Source of the DNA: Thermogemmatispora sp.
GTDB taxonomy: Bacteria; Chloroflexota; Ktedonobacteria; Ktedonobacterales; Ktedonobacteraceae
DNA: 39,617 nt
NCBI RefSeq assembly: GCF_019683635.1
Contig: NZ_JADGIA010000019.1
Span: 1 to 39,617, forward strand
Reading direction: 5' to 3'
The first letter of the stretch is position 1. Every line of letters starts with the position of its first letter. Positions 1-8,793 of the stretch are shown in pieces. The position numbers and the translations under genes were made by a program. The notes under the pieces are model-generated. The model made no database searches and had not been told where the DNA came from. It saw nothing but the letters and a program-made list of their open reading frames with translations.

Positions 1-42
1 ATACAATATAGCAATTAGTTATAATTTTTGGGAGGTAAACGG

Positions 43-888
43 ATGCATTCCGATCCTCGGCAGTTTGCCGTAGCCAATCCATTTGTGCAAGAGGTAGGGG
101 AATGGCAGCAGGAAGCAGCGATTGTCACTCGTGATCTGGTGCGTGTCTTTGGCCAGAAGGTGGCGGTCAATCACCTCAACCTGGTGGTGAGGCGTGGCGA
201 ATTCTTCGGGTTTCTGGGTCCCAATGGAGCCGGTAAATCCACCACCATCAAAATGATGGTTGGTTTGCTGCGTCCGACGGCGGGCCAGGTCTGGGTGGCT
301 GGCGTTGATGTCTGGCGAGAGCCGCTGCAAGCCCGTCGCCTGATGGGCGTGTTACCAGAGCAGCTCAATCTCTATGAGCGCTTAACCGGGCGTGAGTTCT
401 TGACCTTCACCGGCCATATGTATGAGTTACCGAAAGGGGAGATCGAACGGCGCTCGTCCGAGCTGCTGCGCTTACTGGCGCTGGAGGAGGACGCCGACAA
501 GCTCATCATTGACTATTCAGTTGGGATGCGCAAGAAAATTGCCCTGGCAGCGGCCCTGATCCATAATCCCCAGGTGCTTTTCCTGGACGAGCCCTTTGAG
601 GGGATCGATCCAGTAAGCTCGCGAGTGATCCGCGACATCCTGCAAGACCTGACAAGGCGCGGGACAACGATCTTCTTCTCTTCCCATATTATGGAGCTGG
701 TCGAGCGCCTCTGCTCGCGCGTGGGAATCATCAACCAGGGGGTGCTTGTAGCAGAAGGGACCCTTCAGGAGCTGCGAGCGCGGGCTAGCGGCACCGGTGA
801 TATGCCGCGCGACGCCACGCTGGAAGACATTTTCTTGAACGTGATCGGGGTGCGCAACGAGGAGCACAACTTGAGCTGGCTTGAATAA
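43..888 (+). CDS. ABC transporter ATP-binding protein
   Basis: This is the ATPase subunit of an ABC-2 type transporter, 281 aa, acting on the cytoplasmic face of the membrane. Visible motifs in order are Walker A (GPNGAGKST), a Q-loop region, a signature variant YSVGMRKK where LSGGQ-type sequences usually sit, Walker B with catalytic Glu (LFLDEPFEGIDP) and the H-loop (FFSSHIMELVE). An in-frame TTG lies at 28, but GGAGG at 31-35 places the ATG at 43 at normal spacing. A possible -10 (TACAAT, 2-7) lies at the window edge. The partner permease starts 13 nt after the stop, so the two form one transcription unit. The substrate cannot be told; the degenerate signature and partner type suggest an exporter. 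Confidence 0.93.
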   Translation: MHSDPRQFAVANPFVQEVGEWQQEAAIVTRDLVRVFGQKVAVNHLNLVVRRGEFFGFLGPNGAGKSTTIKMMVGLLRPTAGQVWVAGVDVWREPLQARRLMGVLPEQLNLYERLTGREFLTFTGHMYELPKGEIERRSSELLRLLALEEDADKLIIDYSVGMRKKIALAAALIHNPQVLFLDEPFEGIDPVSSRVIRDILQDLTRRGTTIFFSSHIMELVERLCSRVGIINQGVLVAEGTLQELRARASGTGDMPRDATLEDIFLNVIGVRNEEHNLSWLE

Positions 889-901
889 AGAGGAGATCTG
901 T

Positions 902-2668
902 ATGCCATCGAGTTTCCCTTCTGGTGGCCTTAGTAGTTTCAGGCTCGATCCACACAAGCTCCGCTGGCTGCTTTGGCTGCGTTGGCGTCTCTTTGTGCGC
1001 GGCTTGACACGCAGCCCGCAAAATATCATCTCGTTTGCTATCGGGGCCGTTTTGCTAGCTGCCTGTTGCGGCAGTACAGCCTTTGCCCTGACTATGGCCT
1101 ATCGTCTGATAGCTCCTCCAGGCAATGTAGAGCTGCTCTATGTGGCCTTAACTGCTATTACATTGCTCTGGATTATGTTGCCAGTTTTCCAGTATGCCCA
1201 GAATGAGGGTCTGGATATCTCAAAGCTGCTCCAATTTCCCCTAACACGTGGGGAAATGATGGTTGGCCTCCTCATTGCTCAATTAATCGATTTATTGAGC
1301 TTTGGGTTGATACTGTGGCTGATCACAATTATCCTGGGCTTCACCCTCTCTCCTGGATTGCTGCTTTTAAATATAGCAGCCACGCTTATCTTTTTAGGAT
1401 TTGTCGTGAGCTGCAGCCAGCTGGTGATGGCTCTTCTCTCTGGTCTCCTGCAGAACCGGCGTTTCCGTGATCTGAGCTATATAGTGATTATCCTCGGATT
1501 CGCTCTCTTTTACATTGCACAGCAGCTTTTGCTGCGCGGCATCTTTGTCGAGAACTTCACCAAAGGATTGATGCAGCGTCAGTATTCCCACTACCTCGCC
1601 TGGCTCCCACCCGGCTGGATCGCCCAGGCAATCGAGGCCGGACTAAATGGCAATTGGTTGGCCAGTCTGGGCTGGCTGCTGCTGGCGCTGCTACTCACAC
1701 TGATCTTGCTCTACCTCTGGCTGCGGGTGCTAGAGCGAGTGGTCACACAGCCGGAAGTCGGGGGACGGAACCAGGCCGGACGCCTGTCGCAAAGAGCGAG
1801 GCCCGTTGTCTCTGGCACGGTGCCGTCTGCGTCTGCTGCCGAAGTGGCTGCTACTCCAGTCGTTGCCCAGGGCCAGGTCAGGGCCTCCTGGTTTGCCCGT
1901 TTCCTCTCTTCTCAGACATTTGCCATTGCCGCCAAGGATCTGCGTTACTTCCGGCGTGATCCTCAACTGCTCGGACAATTGATCATGCCCCTGGTCGTGG
2001 CCTGTGTGGCTTTGGTGGCCCCCTTCCTTGGCAGGAACGCAGATCGCGTTGCCGCAGATGACTGGTTCTTTCTCTTCTATCCCCCCTTCATTGTCTTCCT
2101 CTACCTCTCCATGCTCTCGATCAACGCCCTGGGGCTGGAGCGCAAGCCGCTGACGGTCCTGCTCCTTTATCCGATCAAGCCCGAGCGCCTCTTCTTTGGC
2201 AAAAACCTGGCGGTGCTTGTGCCTGCCCTGGTGCTTCTGCTGGCAATGCTCGCGTTTGAATGTCTCTTTCTGGGTCTCTGGCACTTCGTGCTGCCGTTCC
2301 TGGTTTCCGGGCTGGCGAGCATAGGTATTGTGCTTGGTTGGGGAAACCTTACCTCTGTCTTCTTCCCTCAACCTGTGATCCAGAGGCGTGGCATGCTTCT
2401 TACTGGCTCCGCCAGCTACAGCGGTGCTGGTTGTACGCGAGGCTTGTTACAGTTGCTGATCCTGGCTATCTCGCTGATCTCGCTGGCGCCAGTCATTCTG
2501 GCCATGCTTCTTCCAATCTGGTTCAACATGACCTGGCTCTGGATCATAACTATTCCTGTCTCTCTGGCCTATGGTCTCGCCTTTTACCTTCTTCTGACAC
2601 GCTTTGTCGCCGCGCCGGCTCTGCTGCGCCGGGGGCCGGAGATCCTGGAGGCCGTGGTTCGCGATTAG
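902..2668 (+). CDS. ABC transporter permease, ABC-2/exporter type
   Basis: This is a membrane-spanning partner for the preceding ATPase, 588 aa. It has two halves rich in hydrophobic segments: roughly residues 40-280 hold about six spans, then a hydrophilic linker at about 285-330, then another set of about six spans to the C-terminus. This looks like a duplicated or long ABC-2 permease. An in-frame TTG at 881 overlaps the upstream stop, but AGGAG at 890-894 fits the ATG at 902. The gene is closed by a strong terminator at 2727-2780. No substrate-specific feature is visible. Membrane protein identity is secure; the exact permease family is inferred from context. Confidence 0.85.
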   Translation: MPSSFPSGGLSSFRLDPHKLRWLLWLRWRLFVRGLTRSPQNIISFAIGAVLLAACCGSTAFALTMAYRLIAPPGNVELLYVALTAITLLWIMLPVFQYAQNEGLDISKLLQFPLTRGEMMVGLLIAQLIDLLSFGLILWLITIILGFTLSPGLLLLNIAATLIFLGFVVSCSQLVMALLSGLLQNRRFRDLSYIVIILGFALFYIAQQLLLRGIFVENFTKGLMQRQYSHYLAWLPPGWIAQAIEAGLNGNWLASLGWLLLALLLTLILLYLWLRVLERVVTQPEVGGRNQAGRLSQRARPVVSGTVPSASAAEVAATPVVAQGQVRASWFARFLSSQTFAIAAKDLRYFRRDPQLLGQLIMPLVVACVALVAPFLGRNADRVAADDWFFLFYPPFIVFLYLSMLSINALGLERKPLTVLLLYPIKPERLFFGKNLAVLVPALVLLLAMLAFECLFLGLWHFVLPFLVSGLASIGIVLGWGNLTSVFFPQPVIQRRGMLLTGSASYSGAGCTRGLLQLLILAISLISLAPVILAMLLPIWFNMTWLWIITIPVSLAYGLAFYLLLTRFVAAPALLRRGPEILEAVVRD

Positions 2669-2726
2669 GAACAAGGAGCCGCTGCGGAGCGGCAAGTCAG
2701 GCAGGAGAGTCCCTGCTCAAGCTGGC

Positions 2727-2780
2727 GGGCCGTCTCCCCTCTCGCCAGGAGAGGAGGAGGCGGCCCCTTCTTTCTTTCCT
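2727..2780 (+). terminator. Rho-independent terminator of the ABC operon
   Basis: The left arm GGGCCGTCTCCCCTCTC (2727-2743) and right arm GAGAGGAGGAGGCGGCCC (2749-2766) form a long, nearly perfect stem with a 5-nt loop. A pyrimidine tract with several T runs follows (2767-2780). The orientation fits the plus-strand ABC genes; the minus-strand flank has no T run. Confidence 0.75.
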
Positions 2781-2797
2781 GTCTTCTTTCTCCCGCC

Positions 2798-4009
2798 TCA
2801 GCCTTTGCCATGCGGGGACTCCTCCTTTGACGGCTGGCTCCGCCCCAGGCGCTGACGTAGCCAGAAGAAGAGTACGGGCACAATGATCACCAGGCCGATC
2901 AGGGTGTAGAGAGCTACAGTCATGAAACGATCGCTTGATGCTGTTGTGGCAGGAGTTGTCCCCAGGGCGGGAGGATAGAGGCCGGTGATGATGAAATGTG
3001 GTGAGCCACCTACGTGGAAGACCTTGATGATCTGACGCGCCGGCACATCGAGCATGGCTACATCCCCATTGGCCAGGGCTGCAAAGCCGAATTGGCCATC
3101 GCTGGTGATGGCCACCGCCTGGGGAGCGGCGCTGAGGGTAAAACTGTGGTCTGGCTCCGCCGGCGGGGGACTGCCTGGGACGATAGGGGCCAACACATAG
3201 AGCTGCCGGCTCGCCTTGTCTGGCACGTAGATATCGCCTGTGATGGCATCATAATCCATGGCGCCGAAGTCTCCACCGCGGAAGAGCGTTGGATAGATTT
3301 CGCGTGTTCCCAGGTTGACCGCAATGATGCTGTGCTGGCGCGTGCTGACGTAGGCGATGGAGCCAAGGGGAATGGTGATCGAGAGCGGCCCCTGGGGAAC
3401 AGGGACGGTGGCCAGACGCTGGCCAGAGGAATTATAGACTGCCAGGGCCTGGCTCTCTGAGACCCAGAGCTGGTTGCCTTTGCCTCCCGAGATACCGCTT
3501 CCGACCACGGCTACCGCCAGGCCAGCGATGTTGCTTGCCGCGCGTATCGTTCTCTCCAGCGCACAATTTGCGGGGTTGAGCACGCTGATGAGGGGGGCCT
3601 CGGGGCCAGCGGCATAGAGTAAATTGGCCCCTGGATCAAAAGCTACAAAGGAGGGAGCGCCGGCTACATGGGCTGAACAAAGCACCTGTCCCGTGCGAGC
3701 CGCAATCATGCTAACTGTACCGAGAGTGGGCTGGGCCACATAGAGAAAGCGTCCATCCAGGCTGAGATAGGCCATGTGGGGATCGCCTGCCAGGCGAATG
3801 GAGGGCTGGACCTGTTGCTTGACAATGTCGATCACACCGATGCCGTTGCCGCCGCCTGCTACATAGGCCAGGTTGGGTGCTCCCCCATCGGCTAGGGCCG
3901 GCAGCGGATTACCCAGGCTTGCGAGTGCAACGAGGCTCAGGATCGTCAGCAGCGATAGCAATAGAGACGTCAAGAAAGCCGATCCTCGTCCGACAAATGA
4001 CATCCGCAT
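2798..4009 (-). CDS. Membrane-anchored YVTN-type beta-propeller protein
   Basis: This is a probable surface protein of 403 aa with N-terminal signal (about residues 12-38, ending PALA), a large extracytoplasmic domain, and a C-terminal transmembrane helix (about 364-384) followed by a basic tail. The ectodomain holds repeated blocks of the kind LAYVAGGGNGIGVIDI, RFLYVAQPTLGTVSMI and NLLYAAGPEAPLISVL, typical of YVTN/NHL-like beta-propellers. The start ATG at 4009 has AAGGA upstream at about 9 nt; a second in-frame ATG lies at 4003. It is the last gene of a minus-strand group with another propeller protein and a CopC-CopD protein. Its role is unknown; a scaffold or ligand-binding function is possible. 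Confidence 0.8.
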   Translation of the reverse strand: MRMSFVGRGSAFLTSLLLSLLTILSLVALASLGNPLPALADGGAPNLAYVAGGGNGIGVIDIVKQQVQPSIRLAGDPHMAYLSLDGRFLYVAQPTLGTVSMIAARTGQVLCSAHVAGAPSFVAFDPGANLLYAAGPEAPLISVLNPANCALERTIRAASNIAGLAVAVVGSGISGGKGNQLWVSESQALAVYNSSGQRLATVPVPQGPLSITIPLGSIAYVSTRQHSIIAVNLGTREIYPTLFRGGDFGAMDYDAITGDIYVPDKASRQLYVLAPIVPGSPPPAEPDHSFTLSAAPQAVAITSDGQFGFAALANGDVAMLDVPARQIIKVFHVGGSPHFIITGLYPPALGTTPATTASSDRFMTVALYTLIGLVIIVPVLFFWLRQRLGRSQPSKEESPHGKG

Positions 4010-4109
4010 GGTGTCTGTTCCTTGTTTGCTTGCTTGCTTGCTTTGGCTTGATGTACCGGCGATGCCGGTGAAGGCTGAGCCGTTTCTTGCTCATTGGCTC
4101 TCAGGCTCA

Positions 4110-5303
4110 TCACGTGCTGGTTGGGGTCAGCGACTGCCAGTGCGCTCCATTGCCCTGACCGTTGAGCACATAGACTGCTGTTGGATAAGAGAGCGAAAGA
4201 TAGAGCTGGAAAGGATTGAGCGGATCGACCGCCAGCTCGCTCAAGTTGCCGCGGATCGTTGGCAAACTGACCCAGCTCTGGCCACCATCAGTGCTGCAGT
4301 AGATGCTGGTAGCGGTTTCGCCGTAGAGAATGCGCGGGTTGCTGGGTGCAGCGACCAGGGAAGTCAAGAGAAAAAAGGAGCGTGCGCTTGTACTGCGCGT
4401 ACTGGGCGTAAAGGTGCGGCCACCGTCGCGTGAGATATACATGCCGGCATCGCCGCTGGCGTAGATTGGCTGGTTGGGGCCGGCAGTGGTAACATCGAAG
4501 ATGCCGCCATGAATGCCAGCAATCAGCTGCCAGTGAAGGCCGCCATCACTACTCAGCGCCATTCCTGCACTGCTATAGACCAGCAGATGGCCTGGTGCTC
4601 CCGGTAGCGGTAGGAGGCCGCTGATCACAGAGAAAGGCAGCTTCCCGGTCTCTCGGAAATGGCTTCCGCCGTCGTGGCTGACAAGCAAGCCGTACTCCTG
4701 ACGCTCTGAGAGATAGATATAGACCTCGTTGGGACTATCGTTGCCAGCGGCGGCCAGGAAAATAGTGGTTCGCGTCAAACTGGCGCTGCTTGCCATCAGT
4801 TGCCAGGTCCTGCCCTGGTTCTTGCTCATATAGAGGCCCGGTGTGCCACGGGCGTTGCTCACGCTGGGGTAGGTCAGCACGTAGAGGCGCTGGGAATCAA
4901 GCGGGCTAACTGTGAGCGAGTAGGTCATAAGGTTTTCCATGAGTTGCCCTTGACCGCCAGCGACCTCCTGCCAATGCTGACCTCCATCCCCCGAGCGGAA
5001 AAGGCCGTAATGGGTGGCCAGGAGCAGGACATGAGGAGGGAGAGCAAGCAAGGAATGCACATGGTTAGCAGCACTTCCGAAACCGTTGCCCTCTGTGGCT
5101 ACCGTGGGGGTCGACAGCGCCGAATCCTGGCCGCTGCCTGGCAGGCTGCAGGCCAGCATGCCCGCTGGCAGGAGCACGAAGAGTAAAATGAGCAGCACTG
5201 TTGGTCCAAGGTCCCCCCACCGGGAACGTCGTGGGCCGCCCCCGCTGCCCTGCCTCTGGTTCGGCGAGCGGCCTCGATGCCATCTAGCCAATACAGCAGC
5301 CAT
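4110..5303 (-). CDS. YCF48/sortilin-like beta-propeller lipoprotein
   Basis: This is a predicted exported protein of 397 aa. A hydrophobic segment at about 33-51 ends in a lipobox-like MLAC (Cys52), so it is probably a lipoprotein. The rest contains BNR/Asp-box-like repeats such as SGDGGQHWQEV, SKNQGRTWQLM, SHDGGSHFRET, SSDGGLHWQLI, SRDGGRTFTPS and STDGGQSWVSL, typical of VPS10/YCF48-type propellers. GTG at 5319-5321 overlaps the upstream stop codon (TAGTG) but has no SD sequence; GAGGGA about 10 nt before the ATG at 5303 decides this start. It sits directly after the copC-copD gene and is probably co-transcribed with it. Substrate and partner are unknown. It is unlikely to be a sialidase because only the Asp-box blades are visible. 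Confidence 0.82.
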   Translation of the reverse strand: MAAVLARWHRGRSPNQRQGSGGGPRRSRWGDLGPTVLLILLFVLLPAGMLACSLPGSGQDSALSTPTVATEGNGFGSAANHVHSLLALPPHVLLLATHYGLFRSGDGGQHWQEVAGGQGQLMENLMTYSLTVSPLDSQRLYVLTYPSVSNARGTPGLYMSKNQGRTWQLMASSASLTRTTIFLAAAGNDSPNEVYIYLSERQEYGLLVSHDGGSHFRETGKLPFSVISGLLPLPGAPGHLLVYSSAGMALSSDGGLHWQLIAGIHGGIFDVTTAGPNQPIYASGDAGMYISRDGGRTFTPSTRSTSARSFFLLTSLVAAPSNPRILYGETATSIYCSTDGGQSWVSLPTIRGNLSELAVDPLNPFQLYLSLSYPTAVYVLNGQGNGAHWQSLTPTST

Positions 5304-5320
5304 GCTCTTTTGTTCCCTCA

Positions 5321-7336
5321 CTAGAAAGGAGTGAAAAACTTGATCTGCGTCTCATGAAGCTTGTTATCTATAGTTCTTATTTGCACGCGAGCCGACCAAT
5401 TGCCACTCATGGTCAGATCACCCTGGCCGCTGAAGCTTCCGTCGGCGGCTGGCTGCAGGTTCAGTACCTCCGTGCCCATGTCCATATCGAGCATATTCAG
5501 GTAAAGCGTCACGCCGACCTGGGTCACCGGGCGCTGCGTTTGGCGATCGCTGACCTTGACGGTAAAGGTATTGGTGCCGAAACGGTTCGGCGAGACTGTC
5601 AGCGTTACCGTAAAGAGACCGTCGCTGGTGGTGGCGCTGGTCGTCAATGGTTTCGCAGTAGCGGTCGGGCTAGCTGTAGGAGCTGCTTGATTCAGGGCGG
5701 TGGTGGGGGTCAAAGTCCCGGCGAAGATATTCATCAGGCCGACGCAGATCAGCACCCCCACGCCAAGCAGTGGCTCCCAGCGCAGCACGGTTGTCAGGCG
5801 AGTGGTCAGCCTGGTCAGGCGCTTCTCCCGCAGCTTCAGCTGGCGGGTCCAACGTCCCTTCTGAATTCCTGTTTCAGGCTCCTCTGACGCCTTTTCTGTC
5901 TGCTGCGCTGTCGGGTTTGTCTGGCTCTGTTCCAGACGTTCAAGGCAGTAGGCATATTTGCCATACTCCTTTTTCAAACGCGGGCGCAGCAGCAGCACAT
6001 GGAAAGCGCTGGTCGCGAGCAGAGCGGCCACCAGCACAATCTTGATCAGCAGCGCGCGCCCATAGGCCGTCGTAATCAGCTCTGCGGGACTGGTCAAATG
6101 GAACGAAGCGCTGAAGGGGCCAGTGATGGTCAGCAAGAGCACGCCAGCAATTGCCCACGGAGAATAGTACGGCAGAACTGCTGTTAAGGATTGTGCGCGC
6201 AATGGAGGGGCATGCCGCTCTAACAGAGGTAGGTAGCATGTGACGATGTAGAACATGCCACCAATCCAGAAAGCCGAGCCGAGTAAGTGCAGCCAGTCAA
6301 TCAGGACTGAAAAGAGGACGAGATTGCTGCTCACCGCGGCGGCGTGGCTGGAGAGGGTCATAGCGCCGAAGAGGGCCAGACCGAGAAGGAGATTCAGCCA
6401 GGCGCAGGCACGTTCGAAAGGAGCGGTGCGCCGACGGTTCAGGAGTTGATAGAGTGCCACCGCCAGAGCCAGCAAGATTATCACCTCGCGCCCCAACCAG
6501 AAGGTGCCAAAGCGGCTGCTTGTGACCATACTCAGCAAGAGAGAGGGAGCCAGGGCGCCGCTCCATTGGCCATTGCTCAGAAAGAGGGCCTGACCGACAA
6601 GCACGCCCAGATTAGCCACTAGCAGCATCAGCAGGGTGGGAACGGCAAAGCGACGAGTGAAGCGTGAAGGCATAGCCTGCACGATGGCCTCCGCCTCGGG
6701 GTTATCGCTGCCCTCGCCGGCAGGGACCGCCTCCAGGACAAAAAAGCGCCACAGCTGGGCCCCCATCCAGAAGATGGCCCCCAGTTCGCTCAGGGTCACT
6801 GCCACCAAGTTGAAAAGGCCGACGGCATCGATTTGGCCCGTGTAAAGGCTGCTCGTATTGCCACCGCCGAGCAGGTCCTGGCCGGGTGGGGGTGCGCTGG
6901 CGTTCAGATGGGGTACTGTGCCGTTAGGTTCGACAATCGTGAATAGAAACGAGCCACGAAGGACATGCCCATCGACGTTGGAGACGCTGCGCCAGACAAC
7001 CACATACACGTCGGGAGGCAGGTCCGCTTTTAAGCCGAGATCAAGCTCAGTGGGGTCGCTGGGTGAGACATGAGCATTCCCTGTATCGACACGCTGATTA
7101 TGGCTATTGACCACGACGGCACTGCTCAGTGCCGGATTCAAATCCTCGCTGAACCAGAGACGAACCTCTGTCGGAGCGGTCCGCAAGAGGGCATCCTGAG
7201 AGGGATCGGAGCGTAGGAGCACCGCATGGGCCTCTGCCGTGCCGGGAAAGAGCAGGAACAGGGCCAGGGCCACAAGCGCCGCTCCGATCATCAGGCGCCA
7301 GCGGGCCGAGCGACGTAAATCCTTGTGCATCAGCAT
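5321..7336 (-). CDS. CopC-CopD fusion with C-terminal YtkA/FixH-like domain
   Basis: This is a predicted copper-handling membrane protein of 671 aa. It has a signal peptide (about 14-36) with cleavage at AEA before His37. A CopC domain follows, with the N-terminal His and the VDGHVLRG motif (Asp122, His124) expected of a Cu(II) site. About eight transmembrane helices of the CopD/YcnJ type follow, then a cytoplasmic charged loop, a further helix, and an extracytoplasmic domain containing NMLDMDMG and GNWSARVQIR, as in YtkA/FixH-like domains. The ATG at 7336 has GAGG 8 nt upstream. Role by family: copper binding and import or homeostasis. It heads a minus-strand group with two propeller proteins. 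The fusion order CopC-CopD-YtkA is clear; metal specificity is inferred. Confidence 0.9.
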   Translation of the reverse strand: MLMHKDLRRSARWRLMIGAALVALALFLLFPGTAEAHAVLLRSDPSQDALLRTAPTEVRLWFSEDLNPALSSAVVVNSHNQRVDTGNAHVSPSDPTELDLGLKADLPPDVYVVVWRSVSNVDGHVLRGSFLFTIVEPNGTVPHLNASAPPPGQDLLGGGNTSSLYTGQIDAVGLFNLVAVTLSELGAIFWMGAQLWRFFVLEAVPAGEGSDNPEAEAIVQAMPSRFTRRFAVPTLLMLLVANLGVLVGQALFLSNGQWSGALAPSLLLSMVTSSRFGTFWLGREVIILLALAVALYQLLNRRRTAPFERACAWLNLLLGLALFGAMTLSSHAAAVSSNLVLFSVLIDWLHLLGSAFWIGGMFYIVTCYLPLLERHAPPLRAQSLTAVLPYYSPWAIAGVLLLTITGPFSASFHLTSPAELITTAYGRALLIKIVLVAALLATSAFHVLLLRPRLKKEYGKYAYCLERLEQSQTNPTAQQTEKASEEPETGIQKGRWTRQLKLREKRLTRLTTRLTTVLRWEPLLGVGVLICVGLMNIFAGTLTPTTALNQAAPTASPTATAKPLTTSATTSDGLFTVTLTVSPNRFGTNTFTVKVSDRQTQRPVTQVGVTLYLNMLDMDMGTEVLNLQPAADGSFSGQGDLTMSGNWSARVQIRTIDNKLHETQIKFFTPF

Positions 7337-7594
7337 TGTCCTGTCCTCGGCTGCATGGGGATGATCATGGTCTTACTTGGCCTCTCCTTACTTACCTACT
7401 GTATGGATACGCAAACATGGCGGGAAAGATCTTGGTAAGAAGCAGAAAACAGATTCTTCACTGCCCCTGGTCAGTTCCCATTGTCCGATGATTACCACAG
7501 GGTGTCAAGAGACGGGGGGCGTCGCTGCAGCGCCTGGTGCGCCCCGGGACCCAGAGCTGATGAGAGAGACTCGACGCTTGTGGCTCAGGTAGGC

Positions 7595-7600
7595 TATAAT
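7595..7600 (+). promoter_or_regulatory. -10 box of rnc, probably leaderless
   Basis: A perfect TATAAT lies 8 nt before the first ATG of rnc. No Shine-Dalgarno sequence and no clear -35 hexamer at 16-18 nt is visible. Transcription would start at or next to the start codon. Confidence 0.5.
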
Positions 7601-7608
7601 AATACTGT

Positions 7609-8331
7609 ATGATGGAGAGCACCAGCGATCTTGCAGAACTGGAAGCCCGATTACAGATTACCTTTCACGATCGACGATTGCTGGAGCGCGCGCTGACGCA
7701 TCATTCCTGCTGTCCTGAGACGGCCATCCGTGACTCGTACGACACGCTGGAATTTCTCGGTGATGCGATCATCAGCGCCCACGTCGTGGAGTATATTTAT
7801 CGCAACTTCCCGGAGGCCTCCGAAGGAGAAATGACCTCGCTCAAGTCGGAGGTAGTCAGCCGACGGGTGCTCTCGCGCATCGGACGCCAGCTTGGCCTCT
7901 TTGATTTCGTACGTGTCGATACCGCCAGTTTGCGCACCTTCAATGAGCGCTCGCGTGATTCCCTGTGCACCGATGTTCTAGAGGCTCTGGTTGGCGCCAT
8001 TCACATTGATCAGGGGCCAGAAGTCGCCCGTGAGTTCGTGGCCCGGTGGATTTTTCCGGTCGTCAACGAGGTGCACAGGCAACTCTTCAATAGCAATCCC
8101 AAAGGACGCCTGCAAAACATCCTACTCCATCGCTCCGGTTGCCTGCCCCGCTATCGTGTCCTGGAGGAGGGTGGCAGCCGCAATGACCGCACCTTCACCG
8201 TTGGTGTCTTCGAACATGACCTGCTGCTCGGCGTTGGCACGGCTTCCAGCATCAAGGAAGCAGGGCGCCTGGCTGCCCTCGACGCCCTCCGCTCACTCCA
8301 GCCGGAAGGGTCTCCCGAGACCCCACCCTGA
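7609..8331 (+). CDS. rnc: Ribonuclease III
   Basis: This is double-stranded RNA endonuclease, 240 aa, the normal length for bacterial RNase III; it processes rRNA precursors and structured mRNAs. The catalytic domain (about 8-155) carries DTLEFLGDAII and DVLEALVGAIH, which supply the acidic metal-binding residues, and EGEMTSLKSEVVS. The dsRNA-binding domain (about 162-232) ends with ASSIKEAGRLAALDAL. Two consecutive ATG codons lie at 7609 and 7612, without a ribosome binding site but with TATAAT at 7595-7600, so the mRNA may be leaderless. The gene stands alone; downstream lies about 460 nt without a gene. Confidence 0.96.
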   Translation: MMESTSDLAELEARLQITFHDRRLLERALTHHSCCPETAIRDSYDTLEFLGDAIISAHVVEYIYRNFPEASEGEMTSLKSEVVSRRVLSRIGRQLGLFDFVRVDTASLRTFNERSRDSLCTDVLEALVGAIHIDQGPEVAREFVARWIFPVVNEVHRQLFNSNPKGRLQNILLHRSGCLPRYRVLEEGGSRNDRTFTVGVFEHDLLLGVGTASSIKEAGRLAALDALRSLQPEGSPETPP

Positions 8332-8793
8332 AGCGAGCCTTTCTCTTGCCCTTGTGGCTCGCACTCATCCCTGGTTCGCATAGTTAGCCGGCTGTCTGGC
8401 TGTCTCCTTCTCTTCTTCCCTCAGTCTGGTGGGTGGAGGAGAAGCGGCGGCTTGCAGGGACTGGTTGGCCGATGTAGAATGGTAGTGCTCAATTGGAGAT
8501 GCGTGAGTAGCGTACCTGGAGCCTGGTCCTGGGCGGCCTCTGCGGCGATGTAGGGGCTTCTTCCTCGGGCTACGCTGCTGTAAAACCTGGTCTGCTGCCT
8601 CTGGTCTTTGCTTAGCAGCCAAGCAGCGTAAATGCGCATCGGAGGCGAAGGCTGCCTTGCACAGAGCAGAGCCGAGCGGAGCGGCAGGCTGGCGCGACGC
8701 ACACAGGAACTGGCTGGCTAAGGAGCTGGCCAGACGTTTAGCCTGACCATATCAGGCGCAGGTTTCAGCGAGGTTGGACAAAGGAGTCACCTT
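8332..8793. other. Intergenic region before the mutase subunit gene
   Basis: I see no credible gene here. A GCGAGCC/GGCTCGC inverted repeat (8333-8362) follows the rnc stop but lacks a T tract. A promoter candidate lies at 8452-8480, giving a leader of about 300 nt. A small perfect hairpin GCCTGA/TCAGGC lies at 8741-8757, near the ribosome binding site. I looked for a cobalamin riboswitch because of the B12-dependent gene downstream and found no recognisable B12 box. Confidence 0.5.
8452..8480 (+). promoter_or_regulatory. Candidate promoter for mutase subunit and meaB
   Basis: TTGCAG (8452-8457), a 17-nt spacer and TAGAAT (8475-8480). The start of transcription would be near 8487, leaving a long leader before the ATG at 8794. 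Confidence 0.4.

Noticed and set aside
1730-2371. 213-aa minus-strand open frame within the permease gene
   Set aside because: It is Gln/Arg/Glu-rich, as expected for the complement of hydrophobic membrane-protein codons.
7120-7160. GGATTCAAATCC, resembling a tRNA T-loop
   Set aside because: It lies inside the copCD reading frame and no acceptor or anticodon stem fits around it.
8332-8793. Possible cobalamin riboswitch before the B12-dependent genes
   Set aside because: No B12 box or expected core pairing was found in the long leader.
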